Positions 1 to 8,526 of a stretch of 64,000 nt of DNA are shown in pieces; the stretch's first letter is position 1; each line of letters starts with the position of its first letter. Below the pieces are notes generated by a model that was given only the letters and a program-made list of their open reading frames with translations, did no database searches and was not told the origin of the DNA. The position numbers and the translations under genes are program-made. The stretch is from Streptomyces chromofuscus. GTDB taxonomy: Bacteria > Actinomycetota > Actinomycetes > Streptomycetales > Streptomycetaceae. The DNA lies in assembly GCF_015160875.1 (NCBI RefSeq), contig NZ_CP063374.1, positions 6,141,501-6,205,500 of the forward strand, read 5' to 3'.

Positions 1-1
1 T

Positions 2-1276
2 CACCTTTTCGAGCACTTGATGTTCCAGGGGTCCGCCCAGGTCAGGGGCAACGGGCACTTCGAGCTGGTGCAGGGTGCCGGAGGCTCGCTGAACGGCACC
101 ACCAGCTTCGAGCGCACCAACTACTTCGAGACCATGCCCACCCACCAGCTGGAGCTCGCCCTCTGGCTGGAGGCGGACCGCATGGGTTCGCTGCTCACCG
201 CCCTCGACGACGAGTCCATGGAGAACCAGCGGGACGTCGTCAAGAACGAGCGCCGGCAGCGCTACGACAACGTCCCCTACGGGACCGCGTTCGAGCGGCT
301 CGCGGCCCTCGCCTACCCGGAGGGCCACCCGTACCACCACACGCCGATCGGCTCGATGGCCGACCTCGACGCGGCGACCCTGGAGGACGCGCGCGAGTTC
401 TTCCGCACGTACTACGCGCCGAACAACGCGGTGCTGTCCGTCGTCGGCGACATCGATCCCGAGCAGACACTCGAGTGGATCAAGAAGTACTTCGGCTCCA
501 TCGCCGCCCATGACGGCAAGCCCGCCCCGCGCGACGGCTCGCTGCCCGAGATCATCGGCAGGGAGCTGCGCGAGGTCGTCGAGGAGGAGGTCCCGGCGCG
601 CGCCCTGATGGCCGCCTACCGGCTCCCGCACGACGGCACGCGCGCGTGCGACGCCGCCGACGTCGCGCTCACCATCCTCGGCGGCGGCGAGTCGTCCCGC
701 CTGTACAACCGGCTCGTACGCCGGGACCGCACGGCGGTCGCGGCCGGGTTCGGCCTGCTGCGGCTGGCCGGGGCGCCCTCCCTGGGGTGGCTGGACGTGA
801 AGACGTCCGGCGACGTCGAGGTGCCGGTCATCGAGGCCGCCATCGACGAGGAGCTCACCCGGTTCGCCGAGGAGGGCCCGACGGCCGAGGAGATGGAGCG
901 CGCGCAGGCCCTGCTGGAGCGGGAGTGGCTGGACCGGCTCGGCACGGTCGCCAGCCGCGCCGACGAACTGTGCCGGTACGCCGTGCTGTTCGGCGACCCG
1001 AAGCTCGCCTTCACCGCCGTCCAGCGCGTCCTGGAAGTCACCGCCGAGGAGGTCCGGGAGGTCGCCAAGGCCCGCCTGCGGCCCGACAACCGCGCGGTGC
1101 TCGTCTACGAGCCGACGGCCGCGCAGGCCGAAGAAGCCGAGGCAGCCGCCACGGAGGGAGCTCAGGCCCCCGCCGCCGCGGCCACCGAGGCCCACGACAC
1201 CAAGGCCGCACCGGCCCACGACACCGACGCCGCGCAGGCCGCCGGCGGCGACGACACCGAGGAGGCGGCCCAGTGA
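2..1276 (+). CDS. M16 family zinc peptidase, catalytic subunit (5' partial)
   Basis: The reading frame enters from the left edge. Its first five codons read H-L-F-E-H, the inverted zinc motif HxxEH of M16 (pitrilysin/processing-peptidase) enzymes. The distal zinc glutamate is probably in V-V-K-N-E-R-R, about 77 residues later. The usual first roughly 60 residues lie outside the window, so the gene is cut by the window, not broken. The body has the expected two-lobed M16 length, and the last ~50 residues are an Ala/Thr/Glu-rich low-complexity tail. The stop overlaps the GTG of the next M16 gene, so the two are translationally coupled and probably form the usual active/inactive heterodimer. The enzyme is probably cytoplasmic, because nothing in the visible part suggests export. 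The substrate cannot be read from sequence. Confidence 0.93.
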   Translation, partial: HLFEHLMFQGSAQVRGNGHFELVQGAGGSLNGTTSFERTNYFETMPTHQLELALWLEADRMGSLLTALDDESMENQRDVVKNERRQRYDNVPYGTAFERLAALAYPEGHPYHHTPIGSMADLDAATLEDAREFFRTYYAPNNAVLSVVGDIDPEQTLEWIKKYFGSIAAHDGKPAPRDGSLPEIIGRELREVVEEEVPARALMAAYRLPHDGTRACDAADVALTILGGGESSRLYNRLVRRDRTAVAAGFGLLRLAGAPSLGWLDVKTSGDVEVPVIEAAIDEELTRFAEEGPTAEEMERAQALLEREWLDRLGTVASRADELCRYAVLFGDPKLAFTAVQRVLEVTAEEVREVAKARLRPDNRAVLVYEPTAAQAEEAEAAATEGAQAPAAAATEAHDTKAAPAHDTDAAQAAGGDDTEEAAQ

Positions 1277-2661
1277 CCGAGCTCGCCACGATGGACTTCC
1301 ACCCCCAGCCGCAGGCGGGCGAGGCGCGCCCCTGGGCGTTCCCGGCCCCCACGCGCGGGACGCTCGACAACGGCCTGACCGTGCTGCGCTGCCACCGCCC
1401 CGGCCAGCAGGTCGTCGCCGTCGAGATGCTCCTGGGCGCGCCCCTGGACGCCGAGCCCGCCGACCTGGACGGCGTCGCCACGATCATGGCCCGCGCCTTC
1501 TCCGAGGGCACCGACAAGCACTCCGCCGAGGAGTTCGCCGCCGAGCTGGAGCGCTGCGGCGCCACCCTCGACTCGCACGCCGACCACCCCGGCGTCCGGC
1601 TGAGCCTGGAGGTCCCGGTCTCCCGGCTGCCCAAGGCCCTCGGTCTGCTCGCCGACGCCCTCAGGGCGCCCGCCTTCGCCGACAGCGAGGTCGAGCGGCT
1701 GGTCCGCAACCGCCTCGACGAGATCCCGCACGAGCTGGCCAACCCGGCCCGGCGGGCCGCCAAGGAGCTCTCCAAGGAGCTGTTCCCGGCGACCTCGCGC
1801 ATGTCGCGCCCGCGCCAGGGCACCGAGGAGACGGTCGCGAAGATCGACTCCGCCGCCGTACGCTCCTTCTACGAGCGGTACGTCCGCCCCTCCACCGCCA
1901 CGGCCGTGGTGGTCGGCGACCTCACCGGCGTCGACCTCGACGCCCTGCTCGGCGACACCCTGGGCGCCTGGACCGGGTCCCCGGGGCAGCCGCGGCCCGT
2001 GCCGGCGGTGACCGCCGACGACACCGGCCGCGTCGTCATCGTGGACCGGCCCGGCGCGGTGCAGACCCAGCTGCTGATCGGCCGCGTGGGCCCCGACCGG
2101 CACGACCGCGTGTGGCCGGCCCAGGTGCTCGGCACCTACTGCCTGGGCGGCACCCTCACCTCCCGCCTGGACCGCGTCCTGCGCGAGGAGAAGGGCTACA
2201 CCTACGGGGTGCGCTCGTTCGGCCAGGTACTGCGCTCCGCCCCCGACGGCAGCGGCGCCTCGATGCTCGCCATCAGCGGTTCCGTCGACACACCGAACAC
2301 CGGCCCCGCGCTGGAGGACCTCTGGACGGTGCTGCGCACGCTCGCCGCGGAGGGCCTCACGGACGCCGAGCGCGACGTCGCCGTGCAGAACCTCGTCGGT
2401 GTGGCGCCGCTGAAGTACGAGACCGCGGCGGCGGTGGCGGGCACGCTGGCCGACCAGGTCGAGCAGCACCTGCCCGACGACTACCAGGCGACGCTGTACC
2501 AGCAACTCGCCGCGACCGGCACCGTGGAGGCCACCGCGGCGGTCGTCAGCGCCTTCCCGGTGGACCGTCTGGTGACGGTGCTCGTCGGTGACGCGGGGCA
2601 GATCAAGGAGCCCGTCGAGGCCCTCGGTATCGGCGAAGTCACCGTCGTGACGGCCGAGTAG
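1273..2661 (+). CDS. M16 family peptidase-like protein, non-catalytic partner
   Basis: A 462-aa M16-fold protein starting at GTG 1273, which overlaps the stop of the upstream peptidase by four bases. At the place where the zinc motif should sit (about residue 80) it reads M-A-R-A-F-S-E-G instead of HxxEH, so it cannot bind the catalytic zinc. It keeps the C-terminal R-E-E-K-G-Y-T-Y-G-V motif, which supplies the Arg/Tyr that complete the partner's active site in M16B heterodimers. This is the classic pairing of a zinc subunit with a substrate-binding subunit. An upstream in-frame extension to about 646 overlaps the first gene and is not used. A perfect hairpin follows the stop. Confidence 0.93.
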   Translation: MTELATMDFHPQPQAGEARPWAFPAPTRGTLDNGLTVLRCHRPGQQVVAVEMLLGAPLDAEPADLDGVATIMARAFSEGTDKHSAEEFAAELERCGATLDSHADHPGVRLSLEVPVSRLPKALGLLADALRAPAFADSEVERLVRNRLDEIPHELANPARRAAKELSKELFPATSRMSRPRQGTEETVAKIDSAAVRSFYERYVRPSTATAVVVGDLTGVDLDALLGDTLGAWTGSPGQPRPVPAVTADDTGRVVIVDRPGAVQTQLLIGRVGPDRHDRVWPAQVLGTYCLGGTLTSRLDRVLREEKGYTYGVRSFGQVLRSAPDGSGASMLAISGSVDTPNTGPALEDLWTVLRTLAAEGLTDAERDVAVQNLVGVAPLKYETAAAVAGTLADQVEQHLPDDYQATLYQQLAATGTVEATAAVVSAFPVDRLVTVLVGDAGQIKEPVEALGIGEVTVVTAE

Positions 2662-2686
2662 AGGCAGACCGGCGGCACGCGCGTGC

Positions 2687-2722
2687 AGGGGCCCTGGTGA
2701 CCGATCCGTCACCAGGGCCCCT
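2687..2722 (+). terminator. Strong hairpin terminator after the M16 pair
   Basis: A perfect 14-bp inverted repeat (AGGGGCCCTGGTGA and its complement) encloses an 8-nt loop, 25 bp after the second M16 stop. There is no long T tract, as is usual for Streptomyces terminators. Confidence 0.85.
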
Positions 2723-2891
2723 TGATGTGCCGGTTGAGCGATGGGAATGTCCCAATTGAGGCAGAGGTTGCCTGTCTGACCTGTGGGATGCGCTACAAAC
2801 GCCCTTCTTCGTTTGGGGATCGGAAGATGTCCCGTTTAGCGTCATCCGGGCTGTCCGTCAGGCAGTGCGCCGCACCCGCGGCACCGGACAG

Positions 2892-3042
2892 TCATCGCCG
2901 AGTCCCCGTACGGCGCGAGCCAGGGGAGCCGGGGACCCAACCATGAAGTCCCTGGGGTGAATCGGACGCCCGCGCGCGGCGAGGGAGTCCGTAGGAGACC
3001 TTCCTGCTCCGAACCCGTCAGCTAACCCGGTAGGCGAGAGGG
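2892..3042 (+). promoter_or_regulatory. c-di-AMP riboswitch (ydaO/yuaA class) in the leader of the M23 peptidase gene
   Basis: The leader contains the conserved blocks of the actinobacterial ydaO motif in the right order: GAGCC-A-GGGGAGCCGGGGACCCAA near 2918-2940, C-T-GGGGTGAAT near 2952, AGGGAG near 2982, and GAACCCGTCAGCTAACCCGG with TAGGCGAG near 3011-3038. The RNA class binds cyclic di-AMP and usually turns expression off when ligand is bound. In actinobacteria it is known upstream of cell-wall hydrolase genes, which fits the gene that follows. The switch ends about 25 nt before the start codon. The stretch 2723-2891 upstream should hold the promoter; no coding sequence is evident there. 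Confidence 0.9.
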
Positions 3043-3064
3043 AAGGAAAGGACAAAGCCACCAC

Positions 3065-3829
3065 ATGGCGTTCACGCGCGCCACCGGGAAGCACCGTCGT
3101 CCCAGCCGGATGAAGCGCACCACCGCCCACGCGGCGGGTGTCGCCGCGCTCACCACCACCGGAGTCATCGGCACCCTGGCCGCTCCCGCGCTCGCCACCG
3201 AGCCCGCGGCCGAGGAGACCGGCCTGCTCCCGGTCGTCTCCATCGGCGACTCGGTCGCCGAGCAGATAGACGCCCAGGCCGCCGCCCAGAAGCAGGCCGC
3301 GGCGAAGGCGGCCGCCGAGAAGAAGGCCGAGGCCGCCGCCGCACAGCGCGCCAGGGAGCAGGCGAAGGAGGCGCGCGAGGCCGAGGAGCGTGCCGCCCGT
3401 GAGGCCGAGCGCAAGCGCCTCACCGCCCATGTCCCGCCGATCACCGGCTCCTACGTCTCCACCGGCTACCGGTCCGGTGGCTCCCTGTGGTCCTCCGGCA
3501 GCCACACCGGCGTCGACTTCCACGCCGCGAGCGGCACACTCGTGCGCGCGGTCGGCTCCGGCACCGTGGTCGAGGCCGGCTGGGGCGGGGCGTACGGCAA
3601 TCAAGTAGTGATCAAGATGAACGACGGTACGTACACCCAGTACGGCCACCTGTCGTCCATCGGTGTCTCGGTGGGCCAGACGGTCACCCCGGGGCAGCGG
3701 ATCGCCCTGTCCGGCGCCACTGGCAACGTCACCGGGGCGCACCTGCATTTCGAGGTCCGGACGACCCCGGAGTACGGCTCGGACATCGACCCGATCGCCT
3801 ACCTCCGCTCGCACGGCGTCAGCGTCTGA
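3065..3829 (+). CDS. Secreted M23 (LytM-type) peptidoglycan endopeptidase
   Basis: A 254-aa exported zinc peptidase expected to cleave peptide cross-links in peptidoglycan. Residues 1-45 form a signal peptide with a basic n-region, an Ala/Thr-rich core and an A-L-A cleavage site. Residues ~70-120 are a highly charged Ala/Glu/Lys/Arg coiled coil. Residues ~125-245 are the M23 domain, with zinc ligands visible as H147-x3-D151 (S-H-T-G-V-D) and H226-L-H228 (G-A-H-L-H-F-E-V). All catalytic motifs are present, so it should be active. The start at 3065 has the purine-rich GGAAGGAAAGG just upstream; a second ATG at codon 16 is possible. Expression is very likely controlled by the c-di-AMP riboswitch in its leader, coupling wall cleavage to osmotic or cell-envelope state. 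A hairpin terminator follows. Confidence 0.95.
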   Translation: MAFTRATGKHRRPSRMKRTTAHAAGVAALTTTGVIGTLAAPALATEPAAEETGLLPVVSIGDSVAEQIDAQAAAQKQAAAKAAAEKKAEAAAAQRAREQAKEAREAEERAAREAERKRLTAHVPPITGSYVSTGYRSGGSLWSSGSHTGVDFHAASGTLVRAVGSGTVVEAGWGGAYGNQVVIKMNDGTYTQYGHLSSIGVSVGQTVTPGQRIALSGATGNVTGAHLHFEVRTTPEYGSDIDPIAYLRSHGVSV

Positions 3830-3854
3830 CGGCGGATCGCTCCGCTTCCCGCGG

Positions 3855-3879
3855 GCCCCGGCTCACGAGCCGGGGCTTT
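3855..3879 (+). terminator. Intrinsic terminator after the M23 gene
   Basis: A 9-bp GC stem (GCCCCGGCT / AGCCGGGGC) with a CACG loop, followed by TTT, lies 25 bp after the stop. Confidence 0.85.
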
Positions 3880-4016
3880 CGGCGTTTCGTGCGTCTGTAT
3901 GTCCAAAAAAAATCCATGGATTCCAGCCCGCCGTCGGAAATCCCGGCTCATTGCAATAGAGTCACGGAACACACGTCGATCTCGACGTTTCATGGGGATT
4001 AAGGCGGAGGTCGGTC

Positions 4017-4712
4017 ATGCGTATTCCGGCGCACTCGGTGTGCACGGCGATCCGGGACGACATCGTCGCGGGTGTCTACGAGCGTGGCGGCCGGCTCACC
4101 GAGGAACTCCTCGCGCGCCGCTACGGCGTCTCGCGCGTCCCCGTCCGGGAGGCATTGCGCACCCTGGAGGCCGAGGGTTTCGTGGTGACCCGGCGGCACG
4201 CGGGCGCGTGCGTGGCGGAGCCGACCGAGCAGGAGGCCGCCGACCTGCTGGAGATGCGCATGCTCCTTGAGCCGCTCGGCGCCTCCCGGGCGGCGCAGCG
4301 GCGCACCGAGGCCCATCTGAAGGTGCTGCGCGGCCTGGTCCGGCTGGGCCAGGAGCGGGCCAGGCGCGGCAACAGCGAGGACCTGCGCTCCCTGGGCGGC
4401 TGGTTCCACGAGACGCTCGCCCAGGCCTCCGGCAGCCCCGCCCTGATCGCCATGCTGACCCAGCTGCGGCACAAGATCGCCTGGATGTACGCCGTCGAGG
4501 CGCCCGTCAGCCCTGTGGAGTCCTGGACGGAGCACGGCGCGATCGTGGACGCGGTGGCGCGCGGCGACGGCGAGCGCGCGCGGGCGATCACGGCGCTGCA
4601 CACCGAGCGCGCGACCGGCGCGCACCGGCTGCGCTTCTCCGTCAGCGGCGACCGCGCGGACCGTGTGAGGACTTCGCAACATGCCGTAAACATGACAGGC
4701 CTGCGGCATTAA
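4017..4712 (+). CDS. GntR family (FadR/FCD subfamily) transcriptional regulator
   Basis: A 231-aa regulator. Residues ~1-70 form the GntR winged helix-turn-helix, seen as R-Y-G-V-S-R-V-P-V-R-E-A-L-R-T-L followed by the G-F-V-V wing. Residues ~80-215 are an all-helical FCD ligand domain, beginning D-L-L-E-M-R-M-L-L-E-P-L and containing the H-E-T-L-A-Q-A-S-G-S type metal/ligand helix. It starts at ATG 4017 behind GGCGGAGG. The gene stands alone, with HPr convergent on its far side, so the target is not obvious; it may be autoregulatory or act elsewhere. The ligand, probably a small organic acid as is common for FCD proteins, cannot be deduced. Confidence 0.92.
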   Translation: MRIPAHSVCTAIRDDIVAGVYERGGRLTEELLARRYGVSRVPVREALRTLEAEGFVVTRRHAGACVAEPTEQEAADLLEMRMLLEPLGASRAAQRRTEAHLKVLRGLVRLGQERARRGNSEDLRSLGGWFHETLAQASGSPALIAMLTQLRHKIAWMYAVEAPVSPVESWTEHGAIVDAVARGDGERARAITALHTERATGAHRLRFSVSGDRADRVRTSQHAVNMTGLRH

Positions 4713-5030
4713 CACAGGCGCCGTATACAAAGAGGAGATATTCGGCGGCGGAGTATTTCCGCTGCCCTTTCCGGCCTGCCGTGAATTCCTGTCGACCTGC
4801 CGTGCATTCCTGTCGCACCGGCGCGTGAAAACGTGGCCGAGCATGCCGGAAAACAGCGATGCCGCACCGCCGGGAAACCGCCGAGCCGCCCCCTCCGGAA
4901 ACCACCACGGCCCTACCGCCCGGAAACCGCGAGGCCCCGCCGCCCGGAAACCGCGACGCCCGCCGCCTGGAAACGGCGAGGCCGCGCCGCCCGGAGGGGC
5001 GACACGGCCTCAGGACTGCCGTGCGCGGGC
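4713..5030. other. Non-coding gap between GntR and ptsH
   Basis: About 320 bp between convergent genes. The first part is comparatively A/T-rich (around 4715-4760). The second part is an imperfect tandem repeat, listed separately. Open frames here come only from the repeat and have no recognisable protein similarity. Confidence 0.6.
4870..4990. repeat. Imperfect ~24-bp tandem repeat (5 copies)
   Basis: The core CCGGAAACCGC recurs at 23-25 bp spacing: the GGAAAC hexamer falls at 4873, 4897, 4922, 4946 and 4969. Copies are degenerate between cores. It lies 3' of ptsH (minus strand) and 3' of the GntR gene. Confidence 0.75.
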
Positions 5031-5312
5031 TCAGACGGTCTCGGGAAGCTCCTCGAGACCCTCCGCGACCAGCTTGGCCAGACGGTCGAGCGCCGCGTCG
5101 GCACCCTCGGCGTCGGAGGCCAGGACGATCTCCTCGCCACCCTGGGCGCCCAGACCCAGGACGGCCAGCATGGACGCCGCGTTGACGGGGTTGCCGCCTG
5201 CCTTGGCGATCGTCACCGGGACGCCTGCGGCCGTGGCGGCTCGGACGAAGATGGAGGCGGGGCGGGCGTGGAGACCCTCGGCCCAGCCGACGTTGACGCG
5301 GCGCTCAGCCAT
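5031..5312 (-). CDS. ptsH: HPr phosphocarrier protein of the PTS
   Basis: A 93-aa HPr. It accepts phosphate from PEP-phosphorylated enzyme I on His15 and passes it to sugar-specific EIIA domains in the cytoplasm. The active-site signature G-L-H15-A-R17-P-A-S is intact. The regulatory-serine region reads N-A-A-S47-M-L-A-V-L, close to the Ser46 region of Gram-positive HPr. Length is normal. The gene is a single transcription unit facing away from patA. HPr genes in Streptomyces are usually solitary, away from enzyme I. Confidence 0.96.
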   Translation of the reverse strand: MAERRVNVGWAEGLHARPASIFVRAATAAGVPVTIAKAGGNPVNAASMLAVLGLGAQGGEEIVLASDAEGADAALDRLAKLVAEGLEELPETV

Positions 5313-5488
5313 GTGATGCTGCCCTTCAGGTGTTCAGGGTTGTCTAGACCAGTTTCCCATATCGTGAAGCCTGCCCGGACGGGTGCTTCGTCCCGTCCGG
5401 AGCGTCGCGGACCGCGGCCTCGGTCCGGTGTTGTCCCTCCACAGACTGCCTCGCGCCGTTGTCGTACGCGAGCCGTACTCTGGGGCCC

Positions 5489-8464
5489 ATGCAGAGCCCG
5501 TCGGACCGGCACGAGTACCCCGCCCACTGGGAGGCCGACGTGGTGCTGCGCGACGGCGGCACCGCACGCATCCGGCCCATCACCGTCGATGACGCCGAGC
5601 GCCTGGTCAGCTTCTACGAGCAGGTCTCGGACGAGTCGAAGTACTACCGCTTCTTCGCGCCCTACCCGCGCCTGTCCGCCAAGGACGTCCACCGCTTCAC
5701 GCACCACGACTTCGTGGACCGGGTGGGACTCGCGGCCACGATCGGCGGCGAGTTCATCGCCACCGTACGCTACGACCGGATCGGCGCCGACGGGATGCCC
5801 GCGTCCGCGCCCGCCGACGAGGCCGAAGTCGCCTTCCTGGTGCAGGACGCCCACCAGGGGCGCGGTGTCGCCTCCGCCCTGCTGGAGCACATCGGCGCCG
5901 TCGCCCGCGAGCGCGGCATCCGCCGCTTCGCCGCCGAGGTGCTGCCCGCCAACACCAAGATGATCAAGGTGTTCACGGACGCCGGGTACACCCAGAAGCG
6001 CAGCTTCGAGGACGGTGTCGTACGCCTGGAGTTCGACCTCGAACCCACCGACCGCTCGCTCGCGGTGCAGCGCGCGCGTGAGCAGCGGGCCGAGGGTCGG
6101 TCGGTGCGGCGGCTGCTGACGCCCGGTTCGATCGCCGTCGTCGGCGCGGGGCGCACGCCCGGCGGCGTGGGCCGCAGCGTGCTCGGCAACATCCGGCAGG
6201 CGGGCTTCACCGGCCGTCTCTACGCCGTGAACAAGGCGCTTCCCGAGGGCCAGAAGGAACTCGACGGGGTGCCGGCGTACCGGTCGGTGCGGGACATCGA
6301 AGGGCCCGTCGACGTCGCGGTCGTGGCGGTGCCCGCGCAGTACGTGCCCGAGGTGGTCGCCGAGTGCGGCGAGCACGGGGTGCAGGGTCTCGTCGTGGTC
6401 TCCGCCGGGTACGCCGAGAGCGGGCCCGACGGACGCGAGCGGCAGCGGGAACTCGTGCGCCAGGCGCGCGCGTGCGGCATGCGGATCATCGGGCCGAACG
6501 CCTTTGGCATCATCAACACCTCCCCCCAGGTGCGGCTCAACGCCTCGCTGGCACCGCAGATGCCGCGGCCCGGGCGGATCGGGCTGTTCGCGCAGTCCGG
6601 CGCCATCGGCATCGCGTTGCTGTCCCGGCTGCACCGGCGCGGCGGCGGGGTCACCGGGGTCACGGGCGTGTCGACGTTCGTCTCGTCGGGCAACCGCGCG
6701 GACGTGTCCGGCAACGACCTGCTCCAGTACTGGTACGACGATCCGGACACCGACGTCGTCCTGATGTACCTGGAGTCCATCGGCAACCCGCGCAAGTTCA
6801 CCCGCCTCGCGCGGCGGACCGCGGCGGCGAAGCCGCTGGTCGTGGTGCAGGGCGCGCGGCACGGGGGCGCGGCGCCGCAGGGACACGCGGTACGGGCGAC
6901 GCGGCTGCCGCACGCCACGGTGTCCGCGCTGCTGCGGCAGGCCGGGGTGATCCGGGTGGACACGATCACCGAGCTGGTGGACGCCGGGCTGCTGCTCGCG
7001 CGCCAGCCGCTGCCGGCGGGGCCGCGCGTGGCGATCCTCGGGAACTCCGAGTCACTGGGGCTCCTGACGTACGACGCCTGCCTGGCCGAGGGGCTGCGAC
7101 CGCAGGTTCCGCTGGATCTGACGACGGGGGCCGCGCCGGAGGACTTCCAGGAGGCGTTGGCGCGAGCGCTGGCCGACGACACGTGCGACGCCGTCGTGGT
7201 GACGGCGATACCGGCCGTGGGGGAGGGCGCGGCAGGGGACGCGGCGCTGGCGGAGGCCCTGAGAGCGGCCGCGGCCGCGGTGCCCTCCAAGCCGGTGCTG
7301 GTGGTGCACGTGGAGCTGGGCGGCCTCGCGGACGCCCTCTCGGTGGCGGCGAGCACCGCGCCGCAGGCCGCTCCGGCGCCGCCCGGTGCCACGGGAGCGG
7401 CGGCGAGCACCGCGCCGCAGGCCGCTCCGGCGCTGTCCGGTGCCTCGGGAGCGGCCGCGAATACCGCACCCCAGGCCGCTCCGGCGCTGTCCGGTGCCAC
7501 GGGCGCGGTCCCTCCAGGGGCGCGCGTGACGCCGGTCGACGGGCCGGATGCGCGCACCGCTCCCGCGGGCACCGCCCCCGCGCCCCCCGCCCCCACCGGT
7601 TCCCGCCTCATCCCCGCCTATCCCGCCGCCGAACGCGCCGTCCGCGCCCTCGCCGAAGCCGTCGAGTACGCGCAGTGGCGGCGCGAGGCTGCCGACCCGG
7701 GGAAGGTGCCCGAGTACGACGACATCGACGAGAAGGGCGCGGCCGAGCTGATCGGCGGACTGCTCGCGCGCGGGCAGGGCCTCACGCTCGGCACGGAGGA
7801 GACCTGCGAACTGCTGCGCCGCTACGGCGTCCACGTGCACCGCGCCCTGCCCGCCCCGACCCCCGACGCCGCCGCGGAAGCCGCCCGCACCCTCGGCTAC
7901 CCCGTCGCCCTCAAGGCCACAGCCCCGCACCTGCGCCACCGCGCCGACCTCGGCGGCGTACGCCTCGACCTCGCGGACGAGGAGCAACTGCGCCGCTCGT
8001 ACACCGAGTTGACGGAACTGTTCGGAAAGCCCGAGGAGCTGCGGCCGGTCGTGCAGCGGATGGCCCCCCGCGGCGTCGACACCGTCGTACGGACCGTGAT
8101 CGACCCGGCCGCCGGAGCGGTGCTCTCCTTCGGACTCGCCGGAGCCGCCTCCCAGCTGCTCGGCGACACCGCGCACCGGCTGATCCCGGTCACCGACCGC
8201 GAGGCGACCTCGCTGATCCGGTCCATCCGGACGGCACCCCTCCTCTTCGGCTGGCGCGGCTCCACACCTGTGGACACCCCCGCCCTGGAACAGCTGCTCC
8301 TGCGGGTGTCCCGCCTGGTCGACGACCACCCGGAGGTCGTCGCGGTCACCCTGGAACCGGTCGTCGTGGCCCCCCACGGTCTGAGCGTCCTCGGCGCCTC
8401 CGTCCGCCTGGCCCCGCCCCCCGTCCGTGACGACCTGGGCCCCCGGACGCTGCCGACGTACTGA
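5489..8464 (+). CDS. patA: Type-II protein lysine acetyltransferase: GNAT fused to acyl-CoA-synthetase-like module
   Basis: A 991-aa protein with the order reported for S. lividans PatA: an N-terminal GNAT domain (about residues 20-185, acetyl-CoA motif Q-G-R-G-V-A-S-A near 123-131), then a CoA-binding Rossmann domain (~205-330, G-A-G-R-T-P-G-G-V-G), a succinyl-CoA-ligase-like region (~350-615), a Pro/Ala linker (~615-690) and a C-terminal ATP-grasp domain (~745-985). The family acetylates active-site lysines of acyl- and acetoacetyl-CoA synthetases. The S-H-T-G phosphohistidine signature of true NDP-forming acyl-CoA synthetases is not evident; the aligned stretch reads G-H-A-V-R-A-T-R-L-P-H, so the large module is probably a sensor. 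ATG 5489 is preferred over the upstream GTG at 5459 because conserved sequence begins after it. The linker contains an in-frame 18-residue repeat. Confidence 0.92.
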   Translation: MQSPSDRHEYPAHWEADVVLRDGGTARIRPITVDDAERLVSFYEQVSDESKYYRFFAPYPRLSAKDVHRFTHHDFVDRVGLAATIGGEFIATVRYDRIGADGMPASAPADEAEVAFLVQDAHQGRGVASALLEHIGAVARERGIRRFAAEVLPANTKMIKVFTDAGYTQKRSFEDGVVRLEFDLEPTDRSLAVQRAREQRAEGRSVRRLLTPGSIAVVGAGRTPGGVGRSVLGNIRQAGFTGRLYAVNKALPEGQKELDGVPAYRSVRDIEGPVDVAVVAVPAQYVPEVVAECGEHGVQGLVVVSAGYAESGPDGRERQRELVRQARACGMRIIGPNAFGIINTSPQVRLNASLAPQMPRPGRIGLFAQSGAIGIALLSRLHRRGGGVTGVTGVSTFVSSGNRADVSGNDLLQYWYDDPDTDVVLMYLESIGNPRKFTRLARRTAAAKPLVVVQGARHGGAAPQGHAVRATRLPHATVSALLRQAGVIRVDTITELVDAGLLLARQPLPAGPRVAILGNSESLGLLTYDACLAEGLRPQVPLDLTTGAAPEDFQEALARALADDTCDAVVVTAIPAVGEGAAGDAALAEALRAAAAAVPSKPVLVVHVELGGLADALSVAASTAPQAAPAPPGATGAAASTAPQAAPALSGASGAAANTAPQAAPALSGATGAVPPGARVTPVDGPDARTAPAGTAPAPPAPTGSRLIPAYPAAERAVRALAEAVEYAQWRREAADPGKVPEYDDIDEKGAAELIGGLLARGQGLTLGTEETCELLRRYGVHVHRALPAPTPDAAAEAARTLGYPVALKATAPHLRHRADLGGVRLDLADEEQLRRSYTELTELFGKPEELRPVVQRMAPRGVDTVVRTVIDPAAGAVLSFGLAGAASQLLGDTAHRLIPVTDREATSLIRSIRTAPLLFGWRGSTPVDTPALEQLLLRVSRLVDDHPEVVAVTLEPVVVAPHGLSVLGASVRLAPPPVRDDLGPRTLPTY
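7342..7506 (+). repeat. In-frame 54-bp tandem repeat inside patA (3 copies)
   Basis: Three copies at exactly 54-bp period (anchor points 7351, 7405, 7459) encode an 18-residue unit built around S-T-A-P-Q-A-A-P-A in the linker before the ATP-grasp domain. The period is a multiple of three, so copy-number change would not break the frame. Confidence 0.9.
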
Positions 8465-8526
8465 GCCCGGGCCCGGACCGCCTGAGCGGTGCCTCGCAGT
8501 CAGTGGGCCCCCGTAGGATGGACGGC

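Noticed and set aside
1162..2712. 516-codon minus-strand frame opposite the second M16 gene
   Set aside because: Arises from the plus-strand codon bias (antisense shadow). The plus strand has clear M16 motifs.
5489..8464. Active NDP-forming acetyl-CoA synthetase
   Set aside because: The S-H-T-G phosphohistidine signature is not evident, and the N-terminal GNAT fusion matches PatA-type acetyltransferases.
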